Assembly (NCBI GenBank): GCA_006218065.1
Contig: VBWE01000004.1
Coordinates: forward strand, 31,160-95,159
Source of the DNA: Bacteroidota bacterium
Lineage (GTDB): Bacteria > Bacteroidota > Bacteroidia > Palsa-965
Length of the DNA stretch: 64,000 nt
Direction: 5' to 3'
Shown here: one piece after another, positions 52,591-60,896 of the stretch
Layout of the letters: the number at the start of each line of letters is the position of its first letter
How positions within the stretch are numbered: position 1 is the first letter of the stretch
Notes under the pieces: model-generated
Told to the model about the DNA's origin: nothing
Database searches by the model: none
Seen by the model: the letters and a program-made list of their open reading frames with translations, nothing else
Position numbers and translations under genes: made by a program

Positions 52591-52672
52591 GTAAATGTCA
52601 AATGCAAAATGTTAAACGCTAAATATCAAAGGCAACCGAACTTTGAAAATTGGCATTTAGCGTTTTGCCTCT
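52591..52672. repeat. Inverted repeat of AAATG/AAACG words
   Basis: AAACGCTAAAT (52614-52624) pairs with ATTTAGCGTTT (52655-52665), and CAAAG (52627-52631) with CTTTG (52641-52645) extends the hairpin inward. The left side is a run of words CAAATG, CAAAATG, TTAAACG, CTAAATAT, CAAAGG. It lies in the gap between accC and the M43 gene. Confidence 0.7.
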
Positions 52673-52714
52673 GATAGCTATCGGATTGATATTTTGAGCC
52701 CCGGCCGGAAAAAG

Positions 52715-52748
52715 AAAAAGCCGCACGGAATTCCCGGTACGGCTTTTT
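52715..52748 (-). terminator. Intrinsic terminator downstream of accC
   Basis: AAAAAGCCG (52715-52723) and CGGCTTTTT (52740-52748) form a 9-bp stem 23 bp after the accC stop. On the minus strand the second arm runs into CTTTTTCTTTTT, a U-rich tract, as expected for an intrinsic terminator. Confidence 0.72.
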
Positions 52749-52771
52749 GTATTACTCAAAAAGATTTTGAT

Positions 52772-54127
52772 TTACTCACTCAAATCAAAACTCTCCAAAA
52801 ACTTCGTGGTGTAATTTCCTTTCAGGAAATTCTCGTCGTTCATCAGGCGCAGGTGAAACGGAATCGTCGTCTTCACACCTTCCACGACGAATTCGCTAAG
52901 CGCGCGTTTCATTTTGGCGATCGCTTCTTCGCGCGTTTGTGCCATGGTGATCAGCTTGGCGATCATCGAATCGTAATGCGGGGGAATGGTGTACCCGGCA
53001 TAAATATGCGAGTCCACGCGTACGCCATGCCCGCCGGGCGTGTGCAGCACGGTGATCTTCCCCGGCGAAGGACGGAAATTGTTGAACGGATCTTCCGCGT
53101 TGATGCGGCATTCGATCGCGTGCAGTTGCGGGTAGTAATTTTTCCCGGAGATCGGAACGCCGGCGGCGATCAGTATCTGTTCGCGGATCAGGTCGTAGTC
53201 GATCACTTCTTCCGTGATCGGGTGCTCCACCTGGATACGCGTATTCATTTCCATGAAATAAAAATTCCGGTGTTTGTCTACAAGAAACTCCACCGTTCCC
53301 ACACCTTCATACTGCACAGCCAGTGCGGCTTTAACAGCAGCATCGCCCATCTTGTCGCGCAGTTCGGGCGTCATGAAAGGCGAAGGCGTTTCTTCCACGA
53401 GTTTCTGGTGGCGGCGCTGGATGGAGCAATCGCGCTCGCTCAGGTGACAGGCTTTCCCGTACTGGTCGCCGGCAACCTGTATTTCGATATGGCGCGGTTC
53501 CTCGATGTATTTTTCCATGTACATCGCGCCGTTTCCGAACGCGGCTTCCGCTTCCTTGCTCGCCGATTCGAAATTCGGTTCGAGGTCTTCTTCTTTCCAG
53601 ATGATCCGCATGCCGCGTCCGCCGCCGCCTGCAGTAGCTTTGATGATGATCGGGTAACCGATTTCGATGGCCGTGCGTTTCGCTTCGTCCATATCCGTGA
53701 TCAGGCCCTCGCTGCCGGGAACGCAGGGAACACCGGCTTTTTTCATCGTGTCTTTCGCGTTCGACTTGTCGCCCATCGCATCGATCTGCTCGGGCGTGGC
53801 GCCGATGAATTTGATGCCGTGCTCTTTGCAGATACGCGAGAACTTCGAATTTTCCGAAAGAAATCCGTAGCCCGGGTGAATCGCATCGGCATTGGTGATT
53901 TCCGCCGCCGCGATGATGTTCGGAATATTGAGATACGATTCGCGGCTGGGCGGAGGTCCGATGCAAACGGCCTCGTCGGCAAACTTCACATGCAGCGATT
54001 CTTTATCGGCCGTGGAATAAACCGCCACGGTTTTGATTCCCATCTCCCGGCAGGTGCGGATGATGCGCAGGGCGATCTCGCCGCGATTGGCTACTAATAT
54101 TTTCTTGAACATTTTGTCTTTTGCCAT
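52772..54127 (-). CDS. accC: Acetyl-CoA carboxylase, biotin carboxylase subunit
   Basis: A 451-residue ATP-grasp enzyme that carboxylates biotin on AccB, the first step of fatty-acid synthesis. [18 protein letters not shown] opens the N-domain; the glycine-rich ATP loop [29 protein letters not shown], the catalytic [16 protein letters not shown] and [16 protein letters not shown] are intact. Translation starts at MAKDKMFKK (54127) or five codons later. It lies 177 bp after accB; the gap holds no gene, so a separate promoter is possible. It is the last gene of the fatty-acid cluster. Confidence 0.96.
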   Translation of the reverse strand: MAKDKMFKKILVANRGEIALRIIRTCREMGIKTVAVYSTADKESLHVKFADEAVCIGPPPSRESYLNIPNIIAAAEITNADAIHPGYGFLSENSKFSRICKEHGIKFIGATPEQIDAMGDKSNAKDTMKKAGVPCVPGSEGLITDMDEAKRTAIEIGYPIIIKATAGGGGRGMRIIWKEEDLEPNFESASKEAEAAFGNGAMYMEKYIEEPRHIEIQVAGDQYGKACHLSERDCSIQRRHQKLVEETPSPFMTPELRDKMGDAAVKAALAVQYEGVGTVEFLVDKHRNFYFMEMNTRIQVEHPITEEVIDYDLIREQILIAAGVPISGKNYYPQLHAIECRINAEDPFNNFRPSPGKITVLHTPGGHGVRVDSHIYAGYTIPPHYDSMIAKLITMAQTREEAIAKMKRALSEFVVEGVKTTIPFHLRLMNDENFLKGNYTTKFLESFDLSE

Positions 54128-54304
54128 AAGGAATAACGTTTAAAAAACACGTATCCGACTAAGCCGTACAATATTCGAAAACCAAACAGACGAACAATTA
54201 CCTGTTTTGTACAGTCCCGTCATATCAAACGGAGTATATAGCTGTGCCGGGCCGGCTGATACCGATTACCGCGTCAGGTCGAGCGGTAGTCGAGACCCGC
54301 GGTT

Positions 54305-54829
54305 TTACGCAGGCTCTACCAGGAACAGCGGCTGGTCATACTCCACCGGCGTGGCGTCGTCAACCAGCACTTTTACGATGCGGCCGCCGATTTCACTTTC
54401 GATTTCGTTGAACAGTTTCATCGCTTCGATGATGCAGATGACTTTGCCCGCTTTTATCTCGTCGCCTACGTTTACGAAAACGCCTTTGTCCGGACCGGGT
54501 GAACGGTAGAATGTGCCGATCATCGGCGACTTGATGGTGACTAAGTTTCCGGCGTCCGCTGAAGCGGAATTTTCCTTCTTCGTTTCGGGCGCTTTGGTTT
54601 CTGCTGCCGGTGTGTTTTGTACTGTCGGCTGCACCTGTGCAACATGATGCGTCACCGGCTGAACGGCGGGAGTTGCCGGGTTAAAAACCGCGGGAGCATC
54701 GCCTTTCGACGACTTGTTCCCGTTGTTGGTTTTGATGACGATCTTAACGTCTTTGGTTTCCAGCTCTACTTCGCTGACCCCTGATTTGGCCACGAATTTG
54801 ATGAGATCCTGGATTTCAGTAAGTTTCAT
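54305..54829 (-). CDS. accB: Acetyl-CoA carboxylase biotin carboxyl carrier protein
   Basis: A 174-residue carrier of the biotin arm. An N-terminal helical part (MKLTEIQDLIKFVAKSGVSE) is followed by an Ala/Pro/Thr-rich mobile linker (about 40-90) and the biotinyl domain. The biotinylated Lys138 sits in IIEAMKLFNEIES, the LF form usual outside enterobacteria. The thumb-like SPMIGTFYRSPGPDKGVFVN is present. A TAAATTTC box, one base off consensus, is visible upstream on the minus strand near 54865. accC follows. Confidence 0.96.
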   Translation of the reverse strand: MKLTEIQDLIKFVAKSGVSEVELETKDVKIVIKTNNGNKSSKGDAPAVFNPATPAVQPVTHHVAQVQPTVQNTPAAETKAPETKKENSASADAGNLVTIKSPMIGTFYRSPGPDKGVFVNVGDEIKAGKVICIIEAMKLFNEIESEIGGRIVKVLVDDATPVEYDQPLFLVEPA

Positions 54830-54935
54830 CGCTCTGCGTTTTAATTAAGTGAAATTTATGCGAGGAACTATGTTGATTGTATAAAACTGAGATTCTGTAA
54901 ACGAAAGATTCTATTGCAGTATGACCCGTGACTCA

Positions 54936-55001
54936 TTTTCGATTTGCGATTGCCGATTTGTGATTTTAGCGAGGGCAAATCGGCAATCGCAAATCCAAAA
55001 T
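54936..55001. repeat. 20-bp perfect inverted repeat of GATTTGC-type words
   Basis: Arms 54941-54960 and 54976-54995 are perfectly complementary over 20 bp with a 15-nt loop; ATTTT/AAAAT extends them after one mismatch. The left arm reads as words GATTTGC, GATTGCC, GATTTGT, GATTTT. It stands in the 252-bp gap between fabH and accB, inside what is otherwise an operon-like array. Confidence 0.85.
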
Positions 55002-55081
55002 CGGAAATCATATTCAAACGCATTTCGAAGTAACTGATCATTCCTGTAACAGTATGCTTTGAGAAATTTTAAACCAACCCG

Positions 55082-56071
55082 TTAATAAGCCCACTTGATA
55101 TACACCGCTCCCCAGGTAAAGCCGCCGCCGAAAGCAGACAGCACGAGGTTGTCGCCTTTGCGGAACTGTTTCTCGAAATCCCAGAGCAGGAGCGGAAGCG
55201 TACCGGCCGTGGTGTTGCCGTAACGCTCGATATTCATCAGCACTTTTTCTCCCGGAAGTCCCATGCGCTGCGCCGTGGCATCCACGATGCGTTTGTTCGC
55301 CTGGTGCGGGACAAGGTAATTGATATCGTCGGCCGTGAGTTTGTTGCGTTCCATGATCCGCACGGAAACTTCAGCCATATTGTAAACGGCGTGTTTGAAA
55401 ACAGCCTGCCCTTCCTGCTTTACGAAATGCATTTTCTGGTCAACCGTTTCATACGAAGCGGGATATACCGACCCGCCTCCGCGGCAGTTCAGGTATTGTC
55501 CGCCCGCGCCGTCGGCATGCAGCACAAAATCCATCACGCCATGCTCTTCTTCGGTCGGTTCTAGCAAAACCGCTCCGCCGCCGTCGCCGAAAATCACGCA
55601 GGTGGAACGGTCTTCGTAATCGATGATGGCCGACATCTTATCGGCGCCGACAACGATCACTTTTTTATAGCGGCCGGTTTCGATGAACTGCGAACCGGTG
55701 GCGAGTGCGTAAATAAATCCCGAGCAGGCAGCCGTAAGGTCGTATCCCCAGGCGTTTTTCATGCCGAGGTTGGTGCAGACGAGATTCGACGTGGACGGAA
55801 AAAAATAATCCGGCGTAACCGTTCCGACGATCACCATGTCGATTTCCATCGGGTCGATGTTTTTCTTTTCGAGCAACTGCCTGACCGCATGCGTGCAGAT
55901 TTCCGAAACGCCGCGTTCCTTGCCTTTCAGGATGCGACGCTCTTTGATGCCGGTGCGCGAAAGAATCCACTCGTCGGTCGTATCGACGATTTTTTCCAGG
56001 TCGGTATTGCTGAGCACATCTTCAGGTACCCATCCGCCCACAGCCGTAATCGCAGCCCTTGTTTTTTTCAT
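55082..56071 (-). CDS. fabH: Beta-ketoacyl-ACP synthase III
   Basis: A 329-residue condensing enzyme that starts fatty-acid chains from acyl-CoA and malonyl-ACP. The catalytic triad is complete: Cys116 in DLTAACSGFIYAL, His256 in YLVPHQANKRIV and Asn286 in RYGNTTAGTLPL. The N-terminal DTTDEWILSRTGIKERRI is the CoA-binding signature. It begins 5 bp after plsX, so the two are cotranscribed. Length is standard. Confidence 0.97.
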   Translation of the reverse strand: MKKTRAAITAVGGWVPEDVLSNTDLEKIVDTTDEWILSRTGIKERRILKGKERGVSEICTHAVRQLLEKKNIDPMEIDMVIVGTVTPDYFFPSTSNLVCTNLGMKNAWGYDLTAACSGFIYALATGSQFIETGRYKKVIVVGADKMSAIIDYEDRSTCVIFGDGGGAVLLEPTEEEHGVMDFVLHADGAGGQYLNCRGGGSVYPASYETVDQKMHFVKQEGQAVFKHAVYNMAEVSVRIMERNKLTADDINYLVPHQANKRIVDATAQRMGLPGEKVLMNIERYGNTTAGTLPLLLWDFEKQFRKGDNLVLSAFGGGFTWGAVYIKWAY

Positions 56072-56076
56072 CTTGC

Positions 56077-57012
56077 TCAGAACGCTTGTTTGATTTTTTC
56101 CGGCAGCTTTGCTTCAGCTACGCTGTGGGCCAGTAACAGCATGTTTTTGATGGCAAGCGGACTCGAAATGCCGTGACCGATAATGACGTTCGAATTGATT
56201 CCCAGGATCGGTGTTCCTCCGTAAATCTCGTAATTAAACCGGTTGAAATACGCATCGTCGATCCCGCGCTTCTTTATAATCGTGTAAAAAGCTTCGGCTT
56301 CTTTAAGTACGACATTGCCGGTAAAGCCGTCGCAAACAATCACATCGACTTTATCATCAAAAATATCGCGGCCTTCCACGTTACCGATGAAATAAAAATC
56401 TTTCGAATCTTTCATCAGTGCATAAGCCGCCTGCGCAACGAGGTTTCCTTTTTCGGATTCTTCGCCGATATTGAGCAAACCAACGCGCGGGTTGCTGATG
56501 TTATAAACGTACTGGGCGTAAAGACTTCCGAGGATACCGAACTGGTAAAGCACATCGGGCTTGCAGTCGGCATTCGAGCCTACATCGAGGATAAGCCCGA
56601 AGCCGCCCGATTCTTTCGGAAGCACGGAGGTGATGCAGGGACGAATAACACCCGGGATCGATTTGACGGTGAACATGGATCCGACCAGCATGGCGCCGGT
56701 ATTTCCGCAGCTGGCGAAAGCATCCAGTTTGGCTTCCTTGAGCAGTTTGAAACCGGTTGCAATACTCGAGTTCGGTTTTTGCGTGAGCGCTTTGGTGGGA
56801 TGTTCGCCCATGCCGATCACGTCGGGAGCATGCACGATTTCAACGCGTGAAGGATCGAATCCATGCTGTGTGAGCAGGGAAACGATCTGTTCGCGGTCGC
56901 CGATAAGAACCAGCGTGACCGCAGGGGGTAAAGCATCGTAAGCGAGGCATACGCCGGAAACCGTGGCATCCGGTGCAAAATCGCCGCCCATGATGTCAAT
57001 CCCGATCTTCAT
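56077..57012 (-). CDS. plsX: Phosphate acyltransferase PlsX
   Basis: A 311-residue enzyme making acyl-phosphate from acyl-ACP for phospholipid synthesis. The start MKIGIDIMGGDFAPDATVSG is the family hallmark; ASCGNTGAMLVGSMFTVKSI, DVGSNADCKPDVLYQFGILG and VCDGFTGNVVLKEAE are conserved. It acts at the cytoplasmic face of the membrane. It lies 15 bp after rpmF and 5 bp before fabH, a gene order widely conserved in bacteria. Confidence 0.97.
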   Translation of the reverse strand: MKIGIDIMGGDFAPDATVSGVCLAYDALPPAVTLVLIGDREQIVSLLTQHGFDPSRVEIVHAPDVIGMGEHPTKALTQKPNSSIATGFKLLKEAKLDAFASCGNTGAMLVGSMFTVKSIPGVIRPCITSVLPKESGGFGLILDVGSNADCKPDVLYQFGILGSLYAQYVYNISNPRVGLLNIGEESEKGNLVAQAAYALMKDSKDFYFIGNVEGRDIFDDKVDVIVCDGFTGNVVLKEAEAFYTIIKKRGIDDAYFNRFNYEIYGGTPILGINSNVIIGHGISSPLAIKNMLLLAHSVAEAKLPEKIKQAF

Positions 57013-57027
57013 CCGAGGAAGAATGGA

Positions 57028-57213
57028 TTAACCTTTCTTTTCCATCACCACTTTGCCCTTGTAGTAGAGGGCGCCATCGTGCCAGTAGGCGCGGTGCCAG
57101 AGGTGTGCTTCGCCGGTCACGTTGCAGGTAACCACGTTGGGTGCTTCAGCTTTATAATGCGTGCGGCGCTTGGCGCTGCGGCTTTTCGAGTGGCGGTGTT
57201 TTGGATTCGGCAT
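57028..57213 (-). CDS. rpmF: Ribosomal protein bL32
   Basis: A 61-residue ribosomal protein of the large subunit. The N-terminus [20 protein letters not shown] is diagnostic. The zinc-binding cysteine pair of some L32 forms is absent: only one Cys is present ([18 protein letters not shown]), so this is a C-minus form. It lies between the DUF177 gene (27 bp) and plsX (15 bp), as in many bacteria. Confidence 0.96.
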   Translation of the reverse strand: MPNPKHRHSKSRSAKRRTHYKAEAPNVVTCNVTGEAHLWHRAYWHDGALYYKGKVVMEKKG

Positions 57214-57240
57214 TTTATTTTGTTTTTAAAAAATTTGCAT

Positions 57241-57728
57241 TCAGTTATCGTCGAATTTCAGGCCTTTCAGCGCGGCCCAGCGCGGATCGGAAGGAGCGAG
57301 GCCATCCTGGTCGTCTCCTACCTTTAATTCATTCAGTTTTTTAATCACTTCCGGATCACAGCCCGATTCGCCGTTTTCATCTTCGGGATGAACGCGCCGC
57401 TGCGGGGTAAACAGGACAATGAACTCGTAGATGTATTTCGTTCCTCCCCGCCGATATGGACCACCAGCCTTCGGTGCCCGCTTACCGGCTGACGGTAAAG
57501 GTCGCCGCAACGGTCGCAGGTGAGTTCCACTTCGCCGGTAATGTTGAAAGCCAGCGCCAGCATCATCGGCTGCCGCTGAACCTCCAGCTTTACCGCCAGG
57601 GATCCATGCGTGATTTCCGTTTGTTCGAAGTGTTCAAAGAACGTATCATCCACTTCGAATTCATATTCGTAACGTCCTGGTTTTAAACTGGAGAACGAAA
57701 TGATATATTCTCCAAGACCTTTCTTCAT
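57241..57728 (-). pseudogene. DUF177/YceD-family protein, frameshifted
   Basis: Two frames each hold half of a YceD/DUF177 protein, which usually lies before rpmF. The first half runs from ATG 57728 (MKKGLGEYIISFSSLKPGRY ... ELTCDRCGDLYRQPVSGHRR, LVVHIGGEE). After about 57450 this frame loses similarity, while the next frame begins at TKYIYEFIVLFTPQRRVHPE and runs through GCDPEVIKKL, PRWAALKGLKF to 57241. Family members usually carry about 20 acidic/hydrophobic residues between these parts, so the change looks like a small deletion of non-multiple-of-three length rather than a single-base slip. It may be a true mutation or an assembly error. Confidence 0.75.
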
Positions 57729-57752
57729 GACATTACAATTTTTGAAAGAGCG

Positions 57753-57760
57753 CAAATGTA
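57753..57760 (-). promoter_or_regulatory. -7 box for the DUF177-rpmF-plsX-fabH operon
   Basis: TACATTTG on the minus strand matches TAnnTTTG exactly, with the ATG 24 bp downstream. The -33 position holds no clear TTTG (CTTG lies 18 bp upstream). Confidence 0.6.
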
Positions 57761-58070
57761 AATAAATCCGCGGAACTGCAAGCCTTTTGCGGGCGAAAAT
57801 CCGGGTAAAAATGAATGAATTAAACGGGAAATCGGGCAGAAATTCGCCTTTTTGGCTAAAAATGAGGCATAAATCAATCATTTTGAGCGATAAAATAATG
57901 CCTGATTTGCCCTTTTTACCCCAAATAAACGGCCTGATTTTTCGCCCTGCACCATGCCAATGGCTTTTCCGAAAACCGCTAAAAGGCAAAAATAATGATC
58001 CCAAATTGCAGTTTCTGGTCAAAAAACTGCTCAAAAACCGCCTTTTTGAATAAAAAAATAGGAATAAGTG
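57761..58070. other. Non-coding gap between DUF177 promoter and pdxA
   Basis: About 310 bp rich in A-runs and the word TTTTTG/CAAAAA. No convincing gene, tRNA or hairpin is seen. A short plus-strand open frame (57787-58053) has no start signal or protein-like composition and is not called. Confidence 0.4.
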
Positions 58071-58222
58071 GTTTTCGATTGCCGATTTTGGATTGGTAAT
58101 TTACGTTAGTGTCTTCGCGCCTTAGCGGTAAAGTTTGTATTCCAGGATTTTCACGACGAGGGCACAAAGGCGCTAACGTTTATCCGAAACATAAATCGCT
58201 AATCCCAAATCGGCAATCGAAA
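58071..58222. repeat. Nested inverted repeat of CGATTGCC and GCGCCTT words
   Basis: TTTTCGATTGCCGATTT (58071-58087) is perfectly inverted at 58206-58222, and GGATT/AATCC continues it after one mismatch. Inside, ACGTTAG (58102-58108) pairs with CTAACGT (58172-58178) and a region of GTCTTC, GCGCCTTA, GCGG words faces GGCACAAAGGCGC. It ends 6 bp before the pdxA stop codon. Confidence 0.75.
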
Positions 58223-58228
58223 ATGAGT

Positions 58229-59308
58229 TTACCGGTCCCGGTCCCTGGGTTTTATCGGTTGTATTTTCAGCGGGTTGGCGCTGATCACCGCCCAGTTGTT
58301 GCGGATGCGGAAAGCATCGATGGCGAGGTAGAGGGCATTGCGGAAAGATTCTTCACTGGCCTGGTTTTTCCCGGCCATGTCGTAGCCGGTGCCGTGATCG
58401 GGAGAAGTGCGGATAACGGGAAGTCCCGCCGTATAATTTACTCCGCCATGAAAAGCCAGCGCTTTGAACGGCGCCAGTCCCTGGTCGTGGTACATGGCGA
58501 GTACTGCATCAAACTGCCGGAAAGTCCCCGCTCCGAAAAAACCATCGGCAGCATACGGACCGAAAGCAAGCAGGTTCTCTTCTTTCAGTTTTTCAATCGC
58601 GGGAAGGATCACCTGTTGTTCTTCCTGTCCCAGGGTTCCCTGGTCGCCGGCATGCGGATTTAAACCGAGTATGGCGATTTTCGGCCGGCGGATTCCAAAA
58701 TCTTCCACCAGCGCTTTGTTCAGCAGCCGGACTTTATCGATGATTTTTTCCACGGTGATTTGCTGCGCGACATCCTGCAGCGGCACATGGCCCGAGAGTA
58801 ATCCCACGCGCATATCTCCGTTCACCATGAGCATAAGCGAATTTTTCGCGCCGAATTTTTCCTGCAGGTATTCGGTATGTCCTGCAAAGCGGAACTCGTC
58901 CGACTGTATCGTATGCTTGTTGATCGGCGCAGTAACGAGGATGTCGATTTTTTTCTGCTGTAGTGCGGCACAGGCGGCTTCAAGCGAAAGCAGCGCATAT
59001 TTCCCGACGGCCGGGTTGGCTTTACCGAATTCTACCGGCGCGTCGTCTTCGTAAACGTTAATGAGATTCGGCCGGCGCGGATTCAGGTTATCGAGATCGC
59101 GGGCGATATTGAAATTGAATTCTTCCAGGCCCAGGGCCTTTCGGTGAACTGAAGTCGTTTTTTGCGAGCTGAACAGCACCGTGGTGCACAATTCGCTGAA
59201 CATGGGTTCATTCAGCGTTTTCATAATCACTTCCAGCCCGATCCCGTTGATATCGCCTTGTGAGATTCCTACGCGGATGCGCTGTTCTTTTTGTGGTGTG
59301 TCAGACAT
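58229..59308 (-). CDS. pdxA: 4-hydroxythreonine-4-phosphate dehydrogenase
   Basis: A 359-residue NAD-dependent enzyme of pyridoxal-5-phosphate synthesis. Metal and substrate residues are seen in FAGHTEYLQEKFG, LGLNPHAGDQGTLGQEE and the hallmark MYHDQGLAPFKALAF ... RTSPDHGTGYDMAG. The start MSDTPQKEQRIRVGISQGDI (ATG 59308) is preferred because the upstream TTG lies in the -7 box TAACTTTG, which gives a leader of only a few bases. The gene is slightly longer than E. coli PdxA (329 residues), as is usual in Bacteroidetes. Confidence 0.95.
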   Translation of the reverse strand: MSDTPQKEQRIRVGISQGDINGIGLEVIMKTLNEPMFSELCTTVLFSSQKTTSVHRKALGLEEFNFNIARDLDNLNPRRPNLINVYEDDAPVEFGKANPAVGKYALLSLEAACAALQQKKIDILVTAPINKHTIQSDEFRFAGHTEYLQEKFGAKNSLMLMVNGDMRVGLLSGHVPLQDVAQQITVEKIIDKVRLLNKALVEDFGIRRPKIAILGLNPHAGDQGTLGQEEQQVILPAIEKLKEENLLAFGPYAADGFFGAGTFRQFDAVLAMYHDQGLAPFKALAFHGGVNYTAGLPVIRTSPDHGTGYDMAGKNQASEESFRNALYLAIDAFRIRNNWAVISANPLKIQPIKPRDRDR

Positions 59309-59314
59309 ACGTTG

Positions 59315-59322
59315 CAAAGTTA
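59315..59322 (-). promoter_or_regulatory. -7 box of pdxA
   Basis: TAACTTTG on the minus strand, an exact TAnnTTTG, ends 6 bp before the ATG at 59308. No TTTG is found 19-21 bp upstream. Confidence 0.55.
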
Positions 59323-59346
59323 GCAGTTATCCGTAGTATCCGTTAC

Positions 59347-59409
59347 TATCCGTAGCATCCTTTGCTATACGTAGTCGCCGACTACGTATAGCAAAGGATG
59401 CTACGGATA
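59347..59409. repeat. 31-bp perfect palindrome upstream of pdxA
   Basis: Arms 59347-59377 and 59379-59409 are complementary over all 31 bp with a single C between them. The left arm and preceding bases are variants of TATCCGTAG (TATCCGTAG, TATCCGTTAC, TATCCGTAGCATCC). It is the longest perfect palindrome seen in the window and would extrude as a cruciform or form a very stable RNA hairpin. Confidence 0.9.
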
Positions 59410-59530
59410 ACCGAATACTACGTAGTAAAAGTTTTTGGTTTTCCAACGAGAACAACCCACTTTTTTTCAAAAATTTCCCATTTCAACTGTGGGCCGCATC
59501 ACTGCTGAAAACCACCCCAGTTATTAGCCG

Positions 59531-59571
59531 TTATCAACATTTGCCATAACGTTAGCGTGTTTAAAACTTTG
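59531..59571 (+). promoter_or_regulatory. Promoter of nrdBA with a DnaA-box-like sequence
   Basis: TTTG (59540-59543) and AAACTTTG (59564-59571, one base off TAnnTTTG) are separated by exactly 20 bp. TTATCAACA (59531-59539), one base off the DnaA box TTATCCACA, abuts the -33 element. The predicted leader to the nrdB ATG is about 215 nt. Confidence 0.55.
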
Positions 59572-59627
59572 GGGAAATGTTAATTCTAAAGACTTGACTT
59601 AACCAGTCCTTTTGCAAAAATTTGTGA

Positions 59628-59722
59628 ACCGCATAACCAGAGCGGTTTCTTTTTCTAAGTCGCTCAAACCGAGTTAAATAACGATAAATTACCTAAAAAC
59701 GCAGGCGAAGGCCTGCTTTTTT
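59628..59722 (+). terminator. Hairpins in the nrdB leader, including an intrinsic terminator
   Basis: ACCGC (59628-59632)/GCGGT (59642-59646) is followed by TTCTTTTTC. Further down GCAGGC-GAAG-GCCTGC (59701-59716) is followed at once by TTTTTT (59717-59722), a textbook intrinsic terminator. Both lie between the predicted promoter and nrdB, so they may form an attenuator. Confidence 0.6.
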
Positions 59723-59771
59723 AGCCAACAAACAGAACAAAAGGACACCCACACAGCATAAAAAAAGCAAA

Positions 59772-59779
59772 AGAGGAGG
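59772..59779 (+). promoter_or_regulatory. Strong Shine-Dalgarno of nrdB
   Basis: AGAGGAGG ends 10 bp before the nrdB ATG at 59790. Such a strong ribosome-binding site is unusual in this genome, where most starts have none. Confidence 0.6.
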
Positions 59780-59789
59780 CATTAAATTT

Positions 59790-60767
59790 ATGGCAGAATC
59801 AAATGAGCCATTGCTCGAAGAGAATAAAGACCGCTTCGTGCTTTTCCCGGTCAAATACCGTGACATCTGGGAAATGTATAAAAAGGCGGAAGCCAGTTTC
59901 TGGACCGCGGAAGAAATCGACCTTTCTCCGGACCAGGTCGATTGGACAACCAAACTGAATGATGATGAGCGTCACTTTATTAAGCATGTGCTCGCATTTT
60001 TCGCTGCCAGCGACGGTATCGTAAATGAAAACCTGGCCGTGAACTTCATGCGCGAGGTTCAGTTTCCCGAAGCGCGCTGCTTTTACGGTTACCAGATCAT
60101 GATCGAGAACATTCACAGCGAAACATATTCGCTGCTGATCGATACGTATATTAAAGACCCGGCAGAGAAAGACCGCCTGTTTCATGCCATCGACACGGTT
60201 CCGGCCGTATCCAGGAAAGCCGCCTGGGCGATGCGCTGGATCGGTAACGGCAACTTTGCCGAGCGTCTGATCGCTTTTGCAGCGGTAGAGGGCATTTTCT
60301 TCTCGGGATCATTCTGCTCGATCTTCTGGCTGAAGAAACGCGCCCTGATGCCCGGTCTTGCTTTTTCCAACGAACTGATTTCGCGCGACGAGGGTCTGCA
60401 CTGCGACTTCGCCTGCCTGCTTTATACCAAATACCTGAAAAACCGCCTGCCGGAATCACAGGTGCGCGACCTGATCACCGATGCGGTCAACATTGAAAAA
60501 GAATTCGTTACAGAAGCGCTCCCGGTCAAGCTGATCGGTATGAACGCCGAGCTGATGTGCCAGTACATCGAGTTTGTGGCCGACCGCCTGCTGGTGGCCC
60601 TGGGCTGCAGCAAAGTGTACGATGCCACCAACCCGTTCGATTTCATGGAGCTGATTTCGCTCCAGGGCAAAACGAATTTCTTCGAAAAACGGGTAGCTGA
60701 ATACCAGAAGTCGGGCGTTACGTCACAGCGCGACCAAAACGTATTCAACCTCGACGCCGATTTTTAA
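59790..60767 (+). CDS. nrdB: Ribonucleoside-diphosphate reductase, small (beta) subunit
   Basis: A 325-residue class I di-iron subunit that generates the tyrosyl radical for nucleotide reduction. The iron and radical region is seen in [20 protein letters not shown], where ENIHSETY contains the Glu, His and the radical Tyr, and in [15 protein letters not shown], which supplies Glu and His. The C-terminal NVFNLDADF is the usual peptide that docks on NrdA. It is followed by nrdA after 129 bp on the same strand, forming an nrdBA operon with the small subunit first. Confidence 0.96.
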   Translation: MAESNEPLLEENKDRFVLFPVKYRDIWEMYKKAEASFWTAEEIDLSPDQVDWTTKLNDDERHFIKHVLAFFAASDGIVNENLAVNFMREVQFPEARCFYGYQIMIENIHSETYSLLIDTYIKDPAEKDRLFHAIDTVPAVSRKAAWAMRWIGNGNFAERLIAFAAVEGIFFSGSFCSIFWLKKRALMPGLAFSNELISRDEGLHCDFACLLYTKYLKNRLPESQVRDLITDAVNIEKEFVTEALPVKLIGMNAELMCQYIEFVADRLLVALGCSKVYDATNPFDFMELISLQGKTNFFEKRVAEYQKSGVTSQRDQNVFNLDADF

Positions 60768-60896
60768 TGGAACAGTGGAGCAGGGAATTTCGTATACCGT
60801 AACACACGACATATCCGCATAACCACACCAGACAACACACACCAGTAGCAGTTCAATTCATTCAAAAGGATCACCCACCCATAAACGCGGAAAATT

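Noticed and set aside
52694..54097. A 467-codon open frame on the plus strand opposite accC
   Set aside because: AccC is complete and conserved; the opposite frame is a compositional shadow.
57787..58053. Small plus-strand gene of 88 codons
   Set aside because: No promoter box or ribosome site, and a composition driven by A-runs; it ends inside a repeat region.
59531..59539. Chromosomal replication origin
   Set aside because: Only one DnaA-box-like sequence is seen and there are no clustered boxes, dnaA or dnaN nearby.
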